Assembly (NCBI RefSeq): GCF_038070315.1
Contig: NZ_JBBPCC010000009.1
Location: forward strand, 62,001-126,000
Reading direction: 5' to 3'
Origin: Paenibacillus_G filicis
GTDB lineage: Bacteria; Bacillota; Bacilli; Paenibacillales; NBRC-103111
DNA length: 64,000 bases
Part shown: positions 23,890-32,266 of the stretch, in pieces
How the letters are laid out: each line of letters starts with the position of its first letter
How positions within the stretch are numbered: the first letter of the stretch is position 1
Notes under the pieces: model-generated
Told to the model about the DNA's origin: nothing
Database searches by the model: none
The model's input: the letters and a program-made list of their open reading frames with translations, nothing else
Made by a program: the position numbers and the translations under genes

Positions 23890-24621
23890 ATGAAGAAAGC
23901 GCTGATCGTATGGGGCGGCTGGGACGGCCACGAGCCTGAGCTTGTAGCGGGGCTGCTGGGCGGCTTGCTGAAGGAAGAGGGCTTCGAGGTAGAAATAGCG
24001 AATACCCTGGAGGCATTCGCAGATGCGGAGAAGCTGCGTTCACTTGATCTGATCGTGCCGGTCTGGACGATGGGGGAAATCTCGCGTGAACAGGTGCGTC
24101 ACGTGTCCGAGGCTGTGCAGGCGGGCGTTGGTCTAGCCGGCTGTCATGGGGGGATGTGCGATGCTTTCCGCACGGACACGGATTGGCAGTTTATGACAGG
24201 CGGGAACTGGGTGGCTCATCCGGGCAATGACGGATTGGATTACGAGGTGGAGGTTAGGGAGGACGCGGATTCGCTGCTTCAGGGTATCGGCAACTTCCGG
24301 ATATCCAGCGAGCAGTATTACTTGCACGTCGATCCGGCGGTGGATGTGCTGGCGACAACCCGATTTCCGCTGGCACCGGGCCCTCACAGCCTGAATAAGC
24401 CGGTCGACATGCCGGTCGTTTGGACCAAGCGCTGGGGTGTCGGACGCGTGTATTATTGCTCGCTCGGCCATCATGCCGATGTGCTGGAGATTCCGCAGGT
24501 CAAGGAAATCATGCGCCGGGGCTTGCTGTGGGCGGCAGAGGGCAAGAAGCTCGCCGAAGGGCAGGACCAAGAAGCTGCTTTCAAGGGCGCGTATACGGGT
24601 ATGAGCGATAGCATCATTTAA
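23890..24621 (+). CDS. ThuA domain protein (class I glutamine amidotransferase-like fold)
   Basis: The 243-residue protein has the ThuA fold (PF06283): ALIVWGGWDGHEPELVA at the start, DLIVPVWTMG, and GLAGCHGGMCDAF, where a Cys-His nucleophile-elbow-like motif sits, then WVAHPGNDG and RVYYCSLGHHADV. ThuA proteins work in sugar metabolism, in some species in the ketosugar pathway for trehalose and sucrose. It is flanked by two Gfo/Idh/MocA genes, 125 nt after the first and 22 nt before the second, the usual genomic neighbourhood. ATG 23890 follows GGGAGGAAG. Confidence 0.85.
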   Translation: MKKALIVWGGWDGHEPELVAGLLGGLLKEEGFEVEIANTLEAFADAEKLRSLDLIVPVWTMGEISREQVRHVSEAVQAGVGLAGCHGGMCDAFRTDTDWQFMTGGNWVAHPGNDGLDYEVEVREDADSLLQGIGNFRISSEQYYLHVDPAVDVLATTRFPLAPGPHSLNKPVDMPVVWTKRWGVGRVYYCSLGHHADVLEIPQVKEIMRRGLLWAAEGKKLAEGQDQEAAFKGAYTGMSDSII

Positions 24622-24643
24622 TGATCGGGAGGAGAGTCTGAAC

Positions 24644-25738
24644 ATGAGCAAGAGGAAAATTAAAGTCGGTATTATCGGCTGCGGCAACATCAGCGGTATT
24701 TATCTGAAGAACGGCAGTCTCTATGAGAGCTATGAGGTGACAGCCTGCGCGGATATCGATCTTCCCCGGGCGGAAGCCAAAGCTCTGGAGCACGGCATCC
24801 GGGCGCTGACCGTAGACGGGCTGCTGGCTGACCCGGACATCGAGATTGTCATCAATCTGACCATCCCGGCTGTGCACGCAACCGTCTGCCTGCAGGTGCT
24901 GGAAGCGGGCAAGCATGTGTACGTGGAGAAGCCGCTCGCCGTCACCCGGGAGGACGGGCGCCGCATCCTGGAGCTTGCAGAGAGCAAGGGGCTGCGCGTT
25001 GGCTGCGCACCGGATACCTTCCTCGGGGGAGGCATTCAAACCTGCCGGCAGCTGATCGATGAAGGTGCGATCGGGGTGCCGGTCGCTGCGACGGGCTTTA
25101 TGATGTCCAGAGGTGTCGAGCACTGGCATCCTGACCCGCAGTTTTACTATGAGCTGGGCGGCGGGCCTATGTTCGACATGGGGCCGTATTACTTGACGGC
25201 GCTTGTTGCGCTGCTGGGGCCGATCCGCCGGGTGACTGGTTCGGCACGCATTTCCTTCCCTCAGCGTACGGTGAGCAGCCAGCCGAAGGCAGGCACGGTG
25301 ATCGACGTGAAGACGCCGACCCATGTGGCCGGTGTGCTGGATTTTGCAGGCGGCGCGATTGCAACGCTTGTCACCAGCTTCGATATTATGGGCGGCACGA
25401 ACTTGCCGAATCTTGAAATTTACGGTAGCGCAGGCTCGTTGCGCGTGCCAGACCCGAATAATTTCGGTGGCAAGGTCTACCTGCGTCCGTTCGCTTCCAA
25501 CGAGTGGACGGAGGTGCCGCTCACTCACGGCTATGCGGAGAACAGCCGGGGAATCGGCGTGGCTGATATGGCCGCCGCTATCCTCGAAGGCAGACCGCAC
25601 CGGGCGAGCGGCGCACTGGCTTACCATGTGCTGGATGCGATGCATGGTTTCCACGACGCTTCCGCCGAGGGGCGGCACGTCGAGCTGCAGAGCGAATGCA
25701 CCGTGCCGGAGCCGCTGTCGGCCACAACGAAGCTGTAG
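24644..25738 (+). CDS. Gfo/Idh/MocA family sugar dehydrogenase (second)
   Basis: The 364-residue protein has KVGIIGCGNISGIYLKNG as NAD(P)-binding motif, VEKPLAVTREDGRRI with the catalytic lysine, and GGGPMFDMGPYYLTALVALLG with the D-x-G-x-x-Y/H pattern. It is clearly different from the first dehydrogenase in the operon (22598). Together with ThuA the two enzymes probably perform successive oxidation and reduction or epimerisation steps on a sugar derivative. A hairpin between it and xylR could terminate both genes. Confidence 0.88.
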   Translation: MSKRKIKVGIIGCGNISGIYLKNGSLYESYEVTACADIDLPRAEAKALEHGIRALTVDGLLADPDIEIVINLTIPAVHATVCLQVLEAGKHVYVEKPLAVTREDGRRILELAESKGLRVGCAPDTFLGGGIQTCRQLIDEGAIGVPVAATGFMMSRGVEHWHPDPQFYYELGGGPMFDMGPYYLTALVALLGPIRRVTGSARISFPQRTVSSQPKAGTVIDVKTPTHVAGVLDFAGGAIATLVTSFDIMGGTNLPNLEIYGSAGSLRVPDPNNFGGKVYLRPFASNEWTEVPLTHGYAENSRGIGVADMAAAILEGRPHRASGALAYHVLDAMHGFHDASAEGRHVELQSECTVPEPLSATTKL

Positions 25739-25794
25739 CTGTCGGCCGAGGCCTCGTAACTGCAGTAGCGCAACAGCCTTGGCAAAGACAAGCA

Positions 25795-25842
25795 GGATGG
25801 CACTCTTCCGAAACGCATTGCGTTCCGGGAGGGGCCATCCTG
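25795..25842. terminator. Convergent terminator-like hairpin between the dehydrogenase and xylR
   Basis: AGGATGGC (25795-25802) pairs with GCCATCCT (25835-25842), with an inner CCG-AACGCA/GCGTT-CGG stem. T runs are lacking on both strands, so the call rests on stem strength and on its position between converging genes. Confidence 0.5.
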
Positions 25843-25868
25843 TTCGTTCATCGTTCATGCAAACCGTA

Positions 25869-27059
25869 TTACTCCCAGGTCGCTTTCATCGTGGAGAAAA
25901 AGCGCTGGATCGCCATGGAGGCGGCGCCCAGTGCGGCCGATGAATGGCCGAGCTGCGAGTAGGCGACCGAAGCTCGGCTGCGGTGGAAGGCCAGGCTGCG
26001 CGAATCCAGCGTCTCGTAGACCGCTTCTCCAATCCACGCGGAGGCCAGAGACATCCGATTGCCGATAACAATCAGCTCGGGATTGAATACATTCACGAGA
26101 TTGGCGATACCGGTGCCGAGCCAGCGGCCTGTATCGGCGAACAGACGCCTGGCCTCCGGATCACCCTGACGGGCGAGGCTCAGCAGCGTATCCAGATTGG
26201 GTGCCGCTGCATCTGCATCTGCCGCATCGTCGTAGGCGGCGCGGGCATTGACCAGCAGCGCCTTCTCCGAGGCAAAGGTTTCCCAGCAGCCGCGGTTTCC
26301 GCAGCCGCATAGCGGACCGTCCTGTGCGAGCGCCATATGCCCAACCTCGCCGGAGAAGCCGGAAAAGCCCCGGTACAACGTATCGTTCAGAATAATCCCG
26401 GCGCCGATCCCCATTCCCACACTGATATAAAGCAGATTGGACACATCCCGTCCAGCTCCGAATTCCTTCTCACCGAGCGCCCCAGCATTCGCTTCGTTGT
26501 CAATGACGACATCCACGCCAAATTCCTCAGCCAGGATCGACTGCAGCGGCACGTCCGTCCAACCGAGATTCGGTGCGGACAGTACGCTGCCCTGGTCATC
26601 GACGAGACCGGGCACACCGATGCCGATGCCGATAACGCCGTAGGGAGACGCAGGTACATGGGGCATCAACCCACGGATCGTCTTCTTCAGCTTGTCCGTG
26701 AGCGCCCCAGCCTCCAGCTCGGCGATATCGATTCGTTTCTTCTTCACGACGGCTCCGCTCAGGTCCGTAATCATGGCTAGCATATAATTGACGCCCAGAT
26801 CGACGCCGATGGCGAAGCCGGCACGCTCATTGAACAACAGCATCACGGGCTTGCGTCCGCCGCTCGACTCCCCAAGCCCTGTCTCCGAGGCGAAGCTGCT
26901 CTCGATCAGCTCGTTCACCAGCGCTGAGACGGTAGCCTTATTCAGTCCGGTCCGGGCCGAAATATCCGCGCGGGAGATTGGAAATTGCCGCCGGATCGTA
27001 TCGAGGACGAGGTACTTATTAATTTTCTTAATCAGTTGATGATCACCGGTTATTTTCAT
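25869..27059 (-). CDS. xylR: Xylose operon repressor, ROK family
   Basis: The 396-residue protein has an N-terminal winged helix (ISRADISARTGLNKATVSALVNEL) and a ROK sugar-kinase-like domain with IGVDLG and the zinc-binding CGCGNRGCWE motif. The combination, and its divergence from xylA, identifies the xylose-responsive repressor XylR. ATG 27059 follows AAGGAGCCC; the ATG at 27137 would start near the operator. XylR binds a TTTG-rich dyad, and one is found in the shared intergenic region at 27144-27166. Confidence 0.92.
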   Translation of the reverse strand: MKITGDHQLIKKINKYLVLDTIRRQFPISRADISARTGLNKATVSALVNELIESSFASETGLGESSGGRKPVMLLFNERAGFAIGVDLGVNYMLAMITDLSGAVVKKKRIDIAELEAGALTDKLKKTIRGLMPHVPASPYGVIGIGIGVPGLVDDQGSVLSAPNLGWTDVPLQSILAEEFGVDVVIDNEANAGALGEKEFGAGRDVSNLLYISVGMGIGAGIILNDTLYRGFSGFSGEVGHMALAQDGPLCGCGNRGCWETFASEKALLVNARAAYDDAADADAAAPNLDTLLSLARQGDPEARRLFADTGRWLGTGIANLVNVFNPELIVIGNRMSLASAWIGEAVYETLDSRSLAFHRSRASVAYSQLGHSSAALGAASMAIQRFFSTMKATWE

Positions 27060-27143
27060 GCGGGCTCCTTGTTCGCTTACGTCTTCTTCATGTAGCTTTA
27101 CCTTCATCATAACATGTTTGAGGAGAAAGAACAGCACAACTTT

Positions 27144-27199
27144 CTTTGTTTACTAGACAAACAAAGTAACCCGTGTTACCATACAAGTAAGCGGTACCA
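27144..27199 (+). promoter_or_regulatory. xylA promoter with xyl operator and cre-like site
   Basis: CTTTGTTT (27144-27151) and AAACAAAG (27159-27166) form a 23-bp dyad resembling the Bacillus xyl operator. It overlaps a possible -35 TAGACA (27153-27158), which is 17 bp from TACCAT (27176-27181). AAGTAAGCGGTACCA at 27185-27199 matches 13 of 15 cre positions. GTAAC-CCGT-GTTAC lies between them. The layout predicts XylR repression plus CcpA control. Confidence 0.7.
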
Positions 27200-27257
27200 T
27201 CAATGGTGCCATCATACCCATTATTAAAATGGAATATACGTGTCGGGAGGAATCTGC

Positions 27258-28574
27258 ATGAGTTATTTTCAATCCGTGCCAGCTATTGCCTATGAAGGAA
27301 GAGAGTCGAAAAATCCGTTTGCGTATAAGCACTATAACAAATCCGAGGTGGTGCTCGGCAAAACCCAGGAGGAGCATCTGCGTCTTGCAGTTGCTTACTG
27401 GCATACGCTGACGGCCGGAGGCAGCGATCCGTTCGGGACAGACACGGCCATTCGTCCGTGGAGCTCGTACAGCGGGCTGGATCTGGCGAAGGTGCGCGTC
27501 GAGGCGGCTTTTGAATTTCTGGAGAAGCTCGGAGTGCCGTACTTCTGCTTCCACGATCGGGACATCGCGCCGGAAGGCGATACGCTCAAGGAGACCAATG
27601 AGAATCTCGATGTGATCATCGGCCTAATGAAGGATCGGATGCAATCGAGCGGCGTCAAGCTGCTGTGGAATACGGCCAATATGTTCTCAAATCCGCGTTT
27701 TGTGCACGGAGCGGCGACAACATCTAATGCCGAGGTGTACGCGTATGCGGCCGCTCAGGTGAAAAAGGGTCTGGAAACCGCTGTGGAGCTCGGCGCCGAA
27801 AACTACGTATTCTGGGGCGGCCGCGAAGGCTATGAGTCGCTGCTGAATACGAATCTCGGGCTGGAGCTGGATAACCTGGCTCGCTTCTACCACATGGCGG
27901 TGGATTATGCCCGCGAGATTGGCTTTACAGGACAATTTCTGATCGAGCCGAAGCCGAAGGAGCCGACCAAGCATCAGTATGACTTCGATGCGGCGACCTC
28001 GATCGCTTTCCTGCAGAAATACGGGCTGGAGAAGCACTTCAAGCTGAATCTCGAAGCGAACCATGCGACGCTGGCTGGCCATACATTCGAGCATGAGCTG
28101 CGTGTCGCGAGGACCAATGGGATGCTCGGTTCCATCGATGCCAACCAGGGAGATCTGCTGCTGGGCTGGGATACGGACGAATTCCCGACTGACCTGTATG
28201 CCGTAACGCTCGCGATGTATGAGATTTTGCAGAACGGAGGCCTTGGATCTGGCGGAGTCAACTTCGATGCCAAGGTGAGACGCTCGTCGTTCGAGCCGGA
28301 GGATTTGTTCCACGCCCATATCGCAGGGATCGATACGTTCGCGCGGGGCTTGAAGGCAGCAGCGAAGCTGACCCAAGACGGGTTCTTCGAGCAGCTCGTG
28401 AAGGACCGCTACAGCACGTTCGAAAGCGGTATCGGCCTGGAGATCGTCTCAGGAACAACCGACTTCCGCAAGCTGGAGCAGTATGCACTGGCTCAAGATG
28501 GCGTCATCCGTAACAAGTCCAGCCAGCTGGAGCGTATCAAGTCTCAGCTGAATGATTACATCTTTTCGGTATAA
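27258..28574 (+). CDS. xylA: Xylose isomerase
   Basis: The 438-residue class II xylose isomerase converts D-xylose to D-xylulose using two divalent metals. Visible features are FCFHDRDIAPEG with the catalytic histidine and aspartate, ENYVFWGGREGYE, LIEPKPKEPTKHQYDFD with metal ligands, LEANHATLAGH and GSIDANQGD. ATG 27258 follows GGGAGGAA; a GTG at 27240 in frame is less likely. It is the first gene of a xylAB operon whose operator lies about 100 bp upstream. Confidence 0.96.
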   Translation: MSYFQSVPAIAYEGRESKNPFAYKHYNKSEVVLGKTQEEHLRLAVAYWHTLTAGGSDPFGTDTAIRPWSSYSGLDLAKVRVEAAFEFLEKLGVPYFCFHDRDIAPEGDTLKETNENLDVIIGLMKDRMQSSGVKLLWNTANMFSNPRFVHGAATTSNAEVYAYAAAQVKKGLETAVELGAENYVFWGGREGYESLLNTNLGLELDNLARFYHMAVDYAREIGFTGQFLIEPKPKEPTKHQYDFDAATSIAFLQKYGLEKHFKLNLEANHATLAGHTFEHELRVARTNGMLGSIDANQGDLLLGWDTDEFPTDLYAVTLAMYEILQNGGLGSGGVNFDAKVRRSSFEPEDLFHAHIAGIDTFARGLKAAAKLTQDGFFEQLVKDRYSTFESGIGLEIVSGTTDFRKLEQYALAQDGVIRNKSSQLERIKSQLNDYIFSV

Positions 28575-28597
28575 ACAACCAGGGGAGGCCAGGCATC

Positions 28598-30088
28598 ATG
28601 AGTTATGTGATTGGCATTGATCTGGGGACGGGATCGGTGAAGGCTCTTCTTGTGAACAAACAGGGTGAGCTGTGCGGGGAAGCTTCCCGCTCCTATCCGC
28701 TGCTGCAGCCGCAGGCAGGCTATAGCGAGCAGGACCCGGAGCAGTGGGTCGAGCAGACGATTGAGGCGCTGCGTGCGCTGCTGGAGCAGTCCGGCGTGAA
28801 CCCGGATGAGGTGGAGGGCATCAGCTTCTCCGGGCAAATGCATGGACTCGTGCTGCTCGATGCCAACGGGGACGTGCTGCGCCCGGCCATTCTGTGGAAC
28901 GATACCCGTACGACAGCGCAATGCCGAAGGATCGAGGCGGTGCTGGGGGACCGTCTGCTGGATGTGACCAAGAATGCTGCGCTCGAAGGGTTCACACTGC
29001 CCAAGCTGCTGTGGGTACAGGAGCATGAGCCAGAGCTGCTGGACCGGGCGGCGGTCTTCCTGCTGCCGAAGGATTATCTCCGCTACCGGATCACCGGCAG
29101 CCTGCATATGGAGCTAAGTGATGCGGCAGGGACGCTATTGCTGAATGTCACTGGTGGAAGCTGGAGCGAAGAGATCTGCGACGCCTTCGGTCTCGACCGT
29201 AAGCTGTGTCCGTCCCTGGTCGGCTCGCTGGAGCAGACAGGAACGGTGCAGGGGGACTTCGGCAGACGCTGCGGACTAACGGAGACCACCCGCGTATTCG
29301 CAGGAGGGGCCGATAATGCCTGCGGAGCCGTGGGAGCCGGGATCGTGGCGCCGGGTGCAGCTTTGTGCAGCATTGGAACCTCAGGCGTATTGCTCTCCTA
29401 TGAGGAGGAGAACCGTGACTTTGGCGGCAAGCTGCATTTCTTCAATCACGCGCAGCCGGATAGCTATTACGCGATGGGCGTCACGCTGGCGGCTGGCTAT
29501 AGCCTGGATTGGCTGAAGAAAACCGTAGCTCCGGACGAAAGCTTCGAGTCCTTGCTTTCAGCTGCAGGCGAGGTGCCTGCCGGTGCGGGAGGGCTGCTGT
29601 TCACGCCTTATCTCGTCGGCGAGCGGACTCCCCATGCGGATTCGGCGATCCGGGGGAGCTTCATCGGATTGGATGGCGCGCATCGGCGCGAGCATCTGAC
29701 CCGGGCGGTATTGGAGGGGATCACTTTTTCTCTGAACGAATCGGTGGAGCGTCTGCGGGAGGCGGGTGTAGCTGTCGACACGATTGTCTCGATCGGTGGA
29801 GGAGCCAAGAGCGGGCTATGGCTGCAGATGCAGGCGGATATTTTCGGCGCAGCCGTCGTCAGCCTAGAGAACGAGCAGGGACCTGCGCTGGGAGCGGCAA
29901 TGCTGGCCGCCGTCGGTTCTGGATGGTTCGAGAGCCTGAGCGATTGCGCAGCTATCTTTGTCCGCCGGGCCCGCACGTTCTCGCCGGACGCGGAGCGGAC
30001 AGCCACGTACAGGGAGCTTTTCGGACTTTACCGGGATGTATACGAGAGCACTAAAGAGCTGAATCACAGGCTGCATGCTTTTCGTTAA
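28598..30088 (+). CDS. xylB: Xylulokinase
   Basis: The 496-residue FGGY-family kinase phosphorylates D-xylulose to xylulose 5-phosphate. It opens with GIDLGTGSVKALL (phosphate 1 motif), has FSGQMHGLVLLD and LWNDTRTTAQC, typical of XylB, FAGGADNACGAVGAG, and the C-terminal GGGAKSGLWLQMQADIF adenosine motif. It lies 23 nt behind xylA and is followed by a strong terminator, so xylAB is the whole operon; no xylose transporter is encoded next to it. Confidence 0.95.
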   Translation: MSYVIGIDLGTGSVKALLVNKQGELCGEASRSYPLLQPQAGYSEQDPEQWVEQTIEALRALLEQSGVNPDEVEGISFSGQMHGLVLLDANGDVLRPAILWNDTRTTAQCRRIEAVLGDRLLDVTKNAALEGFTLPKLLWVQEHEPELLDRAAVFLLPKDYLRYRITGSLHMELSDAAGTLLLNVTGGSWSEEICDAFGLDRKLCPSLVGSLEQTGTVQGDFGRRCGLTETTRVFAGGADNACGAVGAGIVAPGAALCSIGTSGVLLSYEEENRDFGGKLHFFNHAQPDSYYAMGVTLAAGYSLDWLKKTVAPDESFESLLSAAGEVPAGAGGLLFTPYLVGERTPHADSAIRGSFIGLDGAHRREHLTRAVLEGITFSLNESVERLREAGVAVDTIVSIGGGAKSGLWLQMQADIFGAAVVSLENEQGPALGAAMLAAVGSGWFESLSDCAAIFVRRARTFSPDAERTATYRELFGLYRDVYESTKELNHRLHAFR

Positions 30089-30123
30089 AGGGCAATACAT
30101 CCTATGCTCTGAGCAAGACAAGA

Positions 30124-30152
30124 AACCGCGGGCAAGAGACCCGCGGTTTTTT
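30124..30152 (+). terminator. Terminator of xylAB
   Basis: AACCGCGGG (30124-30132) pairs with CCCGCGGTT (30140-30148) and is followed by TTTTTT. Confidence 0.92.
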
Positions 30153-30203
30153 GATGATCAGAAATTCGGTATAGAGGCCAGTTGGCATTCACATACTCCG
30201 ATA

Positions 30204-30542
30204 TTAGTCGAGAACGGCTGTTATATGCGCATTGGTCACTGACCAATGTGTAGCACTCCAATACTTGGCCTTGTCCTTAAAGTAAATAATTTGTGGGGAT
30301 TCGTGCTTTACGCTTAAATCCTCGGCGATTTGATTGGAAACCGGGCGCGACTCGATGACCTTCACAAGAGTATAGTCCAGATCCGGATTTGGCTTTTGTT
30401 GCAAATACTGCTCAAATTCCTGAAGTGCATTGGCGCTAACCGGGCAGGTTGTGCTATGCTTCAGAATGACTTGTCCACGCTCTGCCGACTTCTCCAGCAA
30501 TGCATTCCATTCGTCCAAAGTCGTAATTTCTTTCCAAGCCAT
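30204..30542 (-). CDS. brxC: Bacilliredoxin-like monothiol protein YtxJ
   Basis: The 112-residue thioredoxin-fold protein has ILKHSTTCPVSANAL, where the single cysteine followed by Pro-Val-Ser is the TCPVS signature of YtxJ/BrxC, a protein linked to removal of bacillithiol from S-bacillithiolated targets. The rest (VKVIESRPVSNQIAEDLSVKHESPQIIYF, quoted only in part here as RPVSNQIAEDL) is the conserved family region with the cis-Pro loop HESPQ. Finding it implies that the organism makes or uses bacillithiol. It is monocistronic. Confidence 0.9.
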   Translation of the reverse strand: MAWKEITTLDEWNALLEKSAERGQVILKHSTTCPVSANALQEFEQYLQQKPNPDLDYTLVKVIESRPVSNQIAEDLSVKHESPQIIYFKDKAKYWSATHWSVTNAHITAVLD

Positions 30543-30723
30543 ATCGATCTCTCCTTTTATGTTGTTACATTTGTATAATTATCGAATCAATTGATTGGAT
30601 TTTAATCCTAATACAGCCTGTAGTCAAGTGCAGATATGCATGCCTGACAAAAAAATCTGCTGACATCTGCAAAAGGTCAGCTACTCCGACCATGTCCGTG
30701 AGTTTGGCTTCTATGGACGGGAA

Positions 30724-30749
30724 ATAAAAAAGCAACCTCATCGGCTGCT
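30724..30749 (-). terminator. Terminator of the tautomerase-family gene
   Basis: On the minus strand AGCAGCC-GATGA-GGTTGCT forms a stem with one mismatch followed by a T run, immediately downstream of the 30768 gene. Confidence 0.65.
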
Positions 30750-30767
30750 CGCTTGTTCTATCGTCAG

Positions 30768-31157
30768 TTACACATTCACTTTGTAGTTTAATTGAAGCTC
30801 GTCGGCCGGTAAGCCGCGGATTCCCCAGTTATGCTTAGGTGTTTCAAACAGGGTGATTTCGAGGTCATTCGGTGAAATCCCTACAAGCTCTTCGATGCGC
30901 TGGAACAGCAGCCTAATCAACTGTTTCTTGGCTTCGACAGATCTTCCTTCAAACATGCTGACTTCAATGATGGTATACGCATCGGAGCGGTCACCGCCGA
31001 ATATAAAATCTTCTTTCTGTAAAGAGATAAAGCGGTGGAACCTCTTGTCGGCAGGGAATTGGAAGGCATCCACGATGCAAGAATGAATGACCTCTGACAG
31101 CTGCGACTTGATCGGACTCAGTTTTTCATGTAACCCATAAATTTTGATTTGTGCCAT
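30768..31157 (-). CDS. Tautomerase superfamily protein (PF14552 type)
   Basis: The 129-residue protein resembles the tautomerase/MSAD-like family: KRFHRFISLQKEDFIFGGDRSDAYTII in part and SVEAKKQLIRLLFQRIEELVGISPNDLEITLFETPKHNWGIRG in part are conserved blocks (here referred to by RSDAYTIIEVS and NDLEITLFETP). Active members use an N-terminal proline exposed after Met removal; this one starts Met-Ala-Gln, so the usual catalytic base is absent. The function is unknown. It is monocistronic, with a terminator downstream. Confidence 0.75.
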   Translation of the reverse strand: MAQIKIYGLHEKLSPIKSQLSEVIHSCIVDAFQFPADKRFHRFISLQKEDFIFGGDRSDAYTIIEVSMFEGRSVEAKKQLIRLLFQRIEELVGISPNDLEITLFETPKHNWGIRGLPADELQLNYKVNV

Positions 31158-31271
31158 GCTCTCATCTCACCTTTCTATGCTCAACTCAGCTCAACTCTTA
31201 CCCATTGTAATCGATTTAAGGAAAATTGTCATGCTTACACAAATCTTTATCCAGGATATTCAAAAAAATAG

Positions 31272-31299
31272 TTGCAAAACTAATTAATCCGAGTATAAT
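31272..31299 (+). promoter_or_regulatory. Promoter of the 31362 gene
   Basis: TTGCAA (31272-31277) and TATAAT (31294-31299) are separated by 16 bp, about 60 bp before the start codon of the 111-residue protein gene. Confidence 0.6.
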
Positions 31300-31361
31300 A
31301 CTAGGTATACAGATTTTGTGAGCTTACGAAAACAGAACGTTGAACGAAAGAAGGTTCGGTC

Positions 31362-31697
31362 ATGGTCGACATTCAACAAAACATCAGAAAATCCTGGTTT
31401 GACGATTACCTGGATTTATATAATTTCGCGGGATCCTTGGGAGATACCGAATGGCAAGCACAGATTATGCATACACTCCGATATGAACAGCATGCAATGG
31501 CAAGCAATATTCAGCAGGCGATCCAACGTGAGCTATGGCGCGAATTTGCAGTATTGAACAGCAGGCTGCTCGAATTATTCGCCAAGCTTGAACAAAGCCG
31601 CAGTCTGTATGAAAAGGCGAAGATGCAAGAGACGGTCATGGATTTAAAAAAACAGCGTCTCGAAGTAAGCCGCAAAATCGTATCTTATACGGCTTAA
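31362..31697 (+). CDS. Small helical protein of unknown function
   Basis: The 111-residue product is not recognised. It is mostly predicted helix, with a C-terminal half (residues 62-103, around LLELFAKLEQSRSLYEKAKMQ and the following KKQRLEVSRKI) of charged heptad-like pattern that may form a coiled coil. It has no signal peptide or membrane segment. ATG 31362 follows GAAAGAAGG and lies about 60 bp behind a good promoter; an earlier TTG in frame at 31320 lacks a site. It is probably a lineage-specific conserved protein. Confidence 0.6.
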   Translation: MVDIQQNIRKSWFDDYLDLYNFAGSLGDTEWQAQIMHTLRYEQHAMASNIQQAIQRELWREFAVLNSRLLELFAKLEQSRSLYEKAKMQETVMDLKKQRLEVSRKIVSYTA

Positions 31698-31821
31698 CAA
31701 GGTCCGTGTGGGATCACATATATAATAGAAGAAACGGATATATAGAAACTTGCGCATAGTGACGCGGGCGTGAACAGGGATAACGAAGAAGGAAAGAAAG
31801 GCGTGCGGGGAAAATAAAAAA

Positions 31822-31947
31822 ATGAAGGCAGTTAGCTGTCTAATGTGCCGTCATTCAGGGTTGAACTATGCTGGGGAGCATACAGAAGACTGTTCTGCAG
31901 ACAAGGCGTTCACGAATTGTAGGGATTCGGAGAACCGCCGATTGTAA
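31822..31947 (+). CDS. Candidate 41-residue cysteine-rich peptide
   Basis: A short frame encodes MKAVSCLMCRHSG and then 28 more residues with Cys24 and Cys33, giving a CxxC pair plus two single cysteines, a pattern that could bind zinc. ATG 31822 has a GGGG run 12 nt upstream, a weak ribosome binding site. No family is recognised. It lies between the 111-residue protein gene and the methionine-rich gene on the opposite strand. The evidence is the cysteine spacing only, so it may be spurious. Confidence 0.35.
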   Translation: MKAVSCLMCRHSGLNYAGEHTEDCSADKAFTNCRDSENRRL

Positions 31948-31973
31948 GTAAGATCCAAGTAAGTATAGTTGAA

Positions 31974-32189
31974 TTACATTGCGGATTGTTTAGCTTCAGC
32001 CATCATGTTCATCATCATGGTCATCATCTCATCGCATTGCTGCATGTTCTTCATCATCATGTCCATATCCATACCGTCCATCATGTTCATGGAAGACATG
32101 TTGTCCATCATCATCTTCATACACTCCATGCGCGTCATCATGTCCTTCATGCACATCGTCATCATCATGTTCATGCACATTTTTTCCAT
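31974..32189 (-). CDS. Extremely methionine-rich small protein (71 aa, 33 Met, 4 Cys)
   Basis: The protein starts MEKMCMNMMMTMCMK and is 46% methionine with cysteines at 5, 13, 23 and 52. Only the last eight residues lack the pattern. Methionine and cysteine clusters of this kind bind Cu(I) or Ag(I) in other proteins (CopC, CusB, SilE-like), so a metal-binding or oxidant-absorbing role is possible, but this is inference. GAGGAG precedes ATG 32189 by about 9 nt and a TTGACT-N17-TAATCT promoter lies upstream, which supports real expression. It has no signal peptide and so should be cytoplasmic. Confidence 0.7.
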   Translation of the reverse strand: MEKMCMNMMMTMCMKDMMTRMECMKMMMDNMSSMNMMDGMDMDMMMKNMQQCDEMMTMMMNMMAEAKQSAM

Positions 32190-32238
32190 TGTTGTTTCTC
32201 CTCTTTTCATTTGGGTTTTGGTTTCTTCATTTACGAGA

Positions 32239-32266
32239 TTACTATATCTTGGTATTGAAGTCAATA
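32239..32266 (-). promoter_or_regulatory. Promoter and palindrome of the methionine-rich gene
   Basis: On the minus strand TTGACT and TAATCT are 17 bp apart. A perfect 14-bp palindrome, TATTGA-AG-TCAATA at 32253-32266, covers the -35 box and is a good candidate operator. Confidence 0.6.

Noticed and set aside
24614..25858. 414-residue minus-strand frame opposite the second dehydrogenase
   Set aside because: Same reason; its translation has no recognisable domain and the plus strand encodes an intact Gfo/Idh/MocA enzyme.
31986..32258. Plus-strand open frame rich in histidine over the methionine-rich gene
   Set aside because: It is the complement of ATG/CAT repeats read in another frame. It lacks a ribosome binding site, whereas the minus-strand frame has GAGGAG and a promoter.
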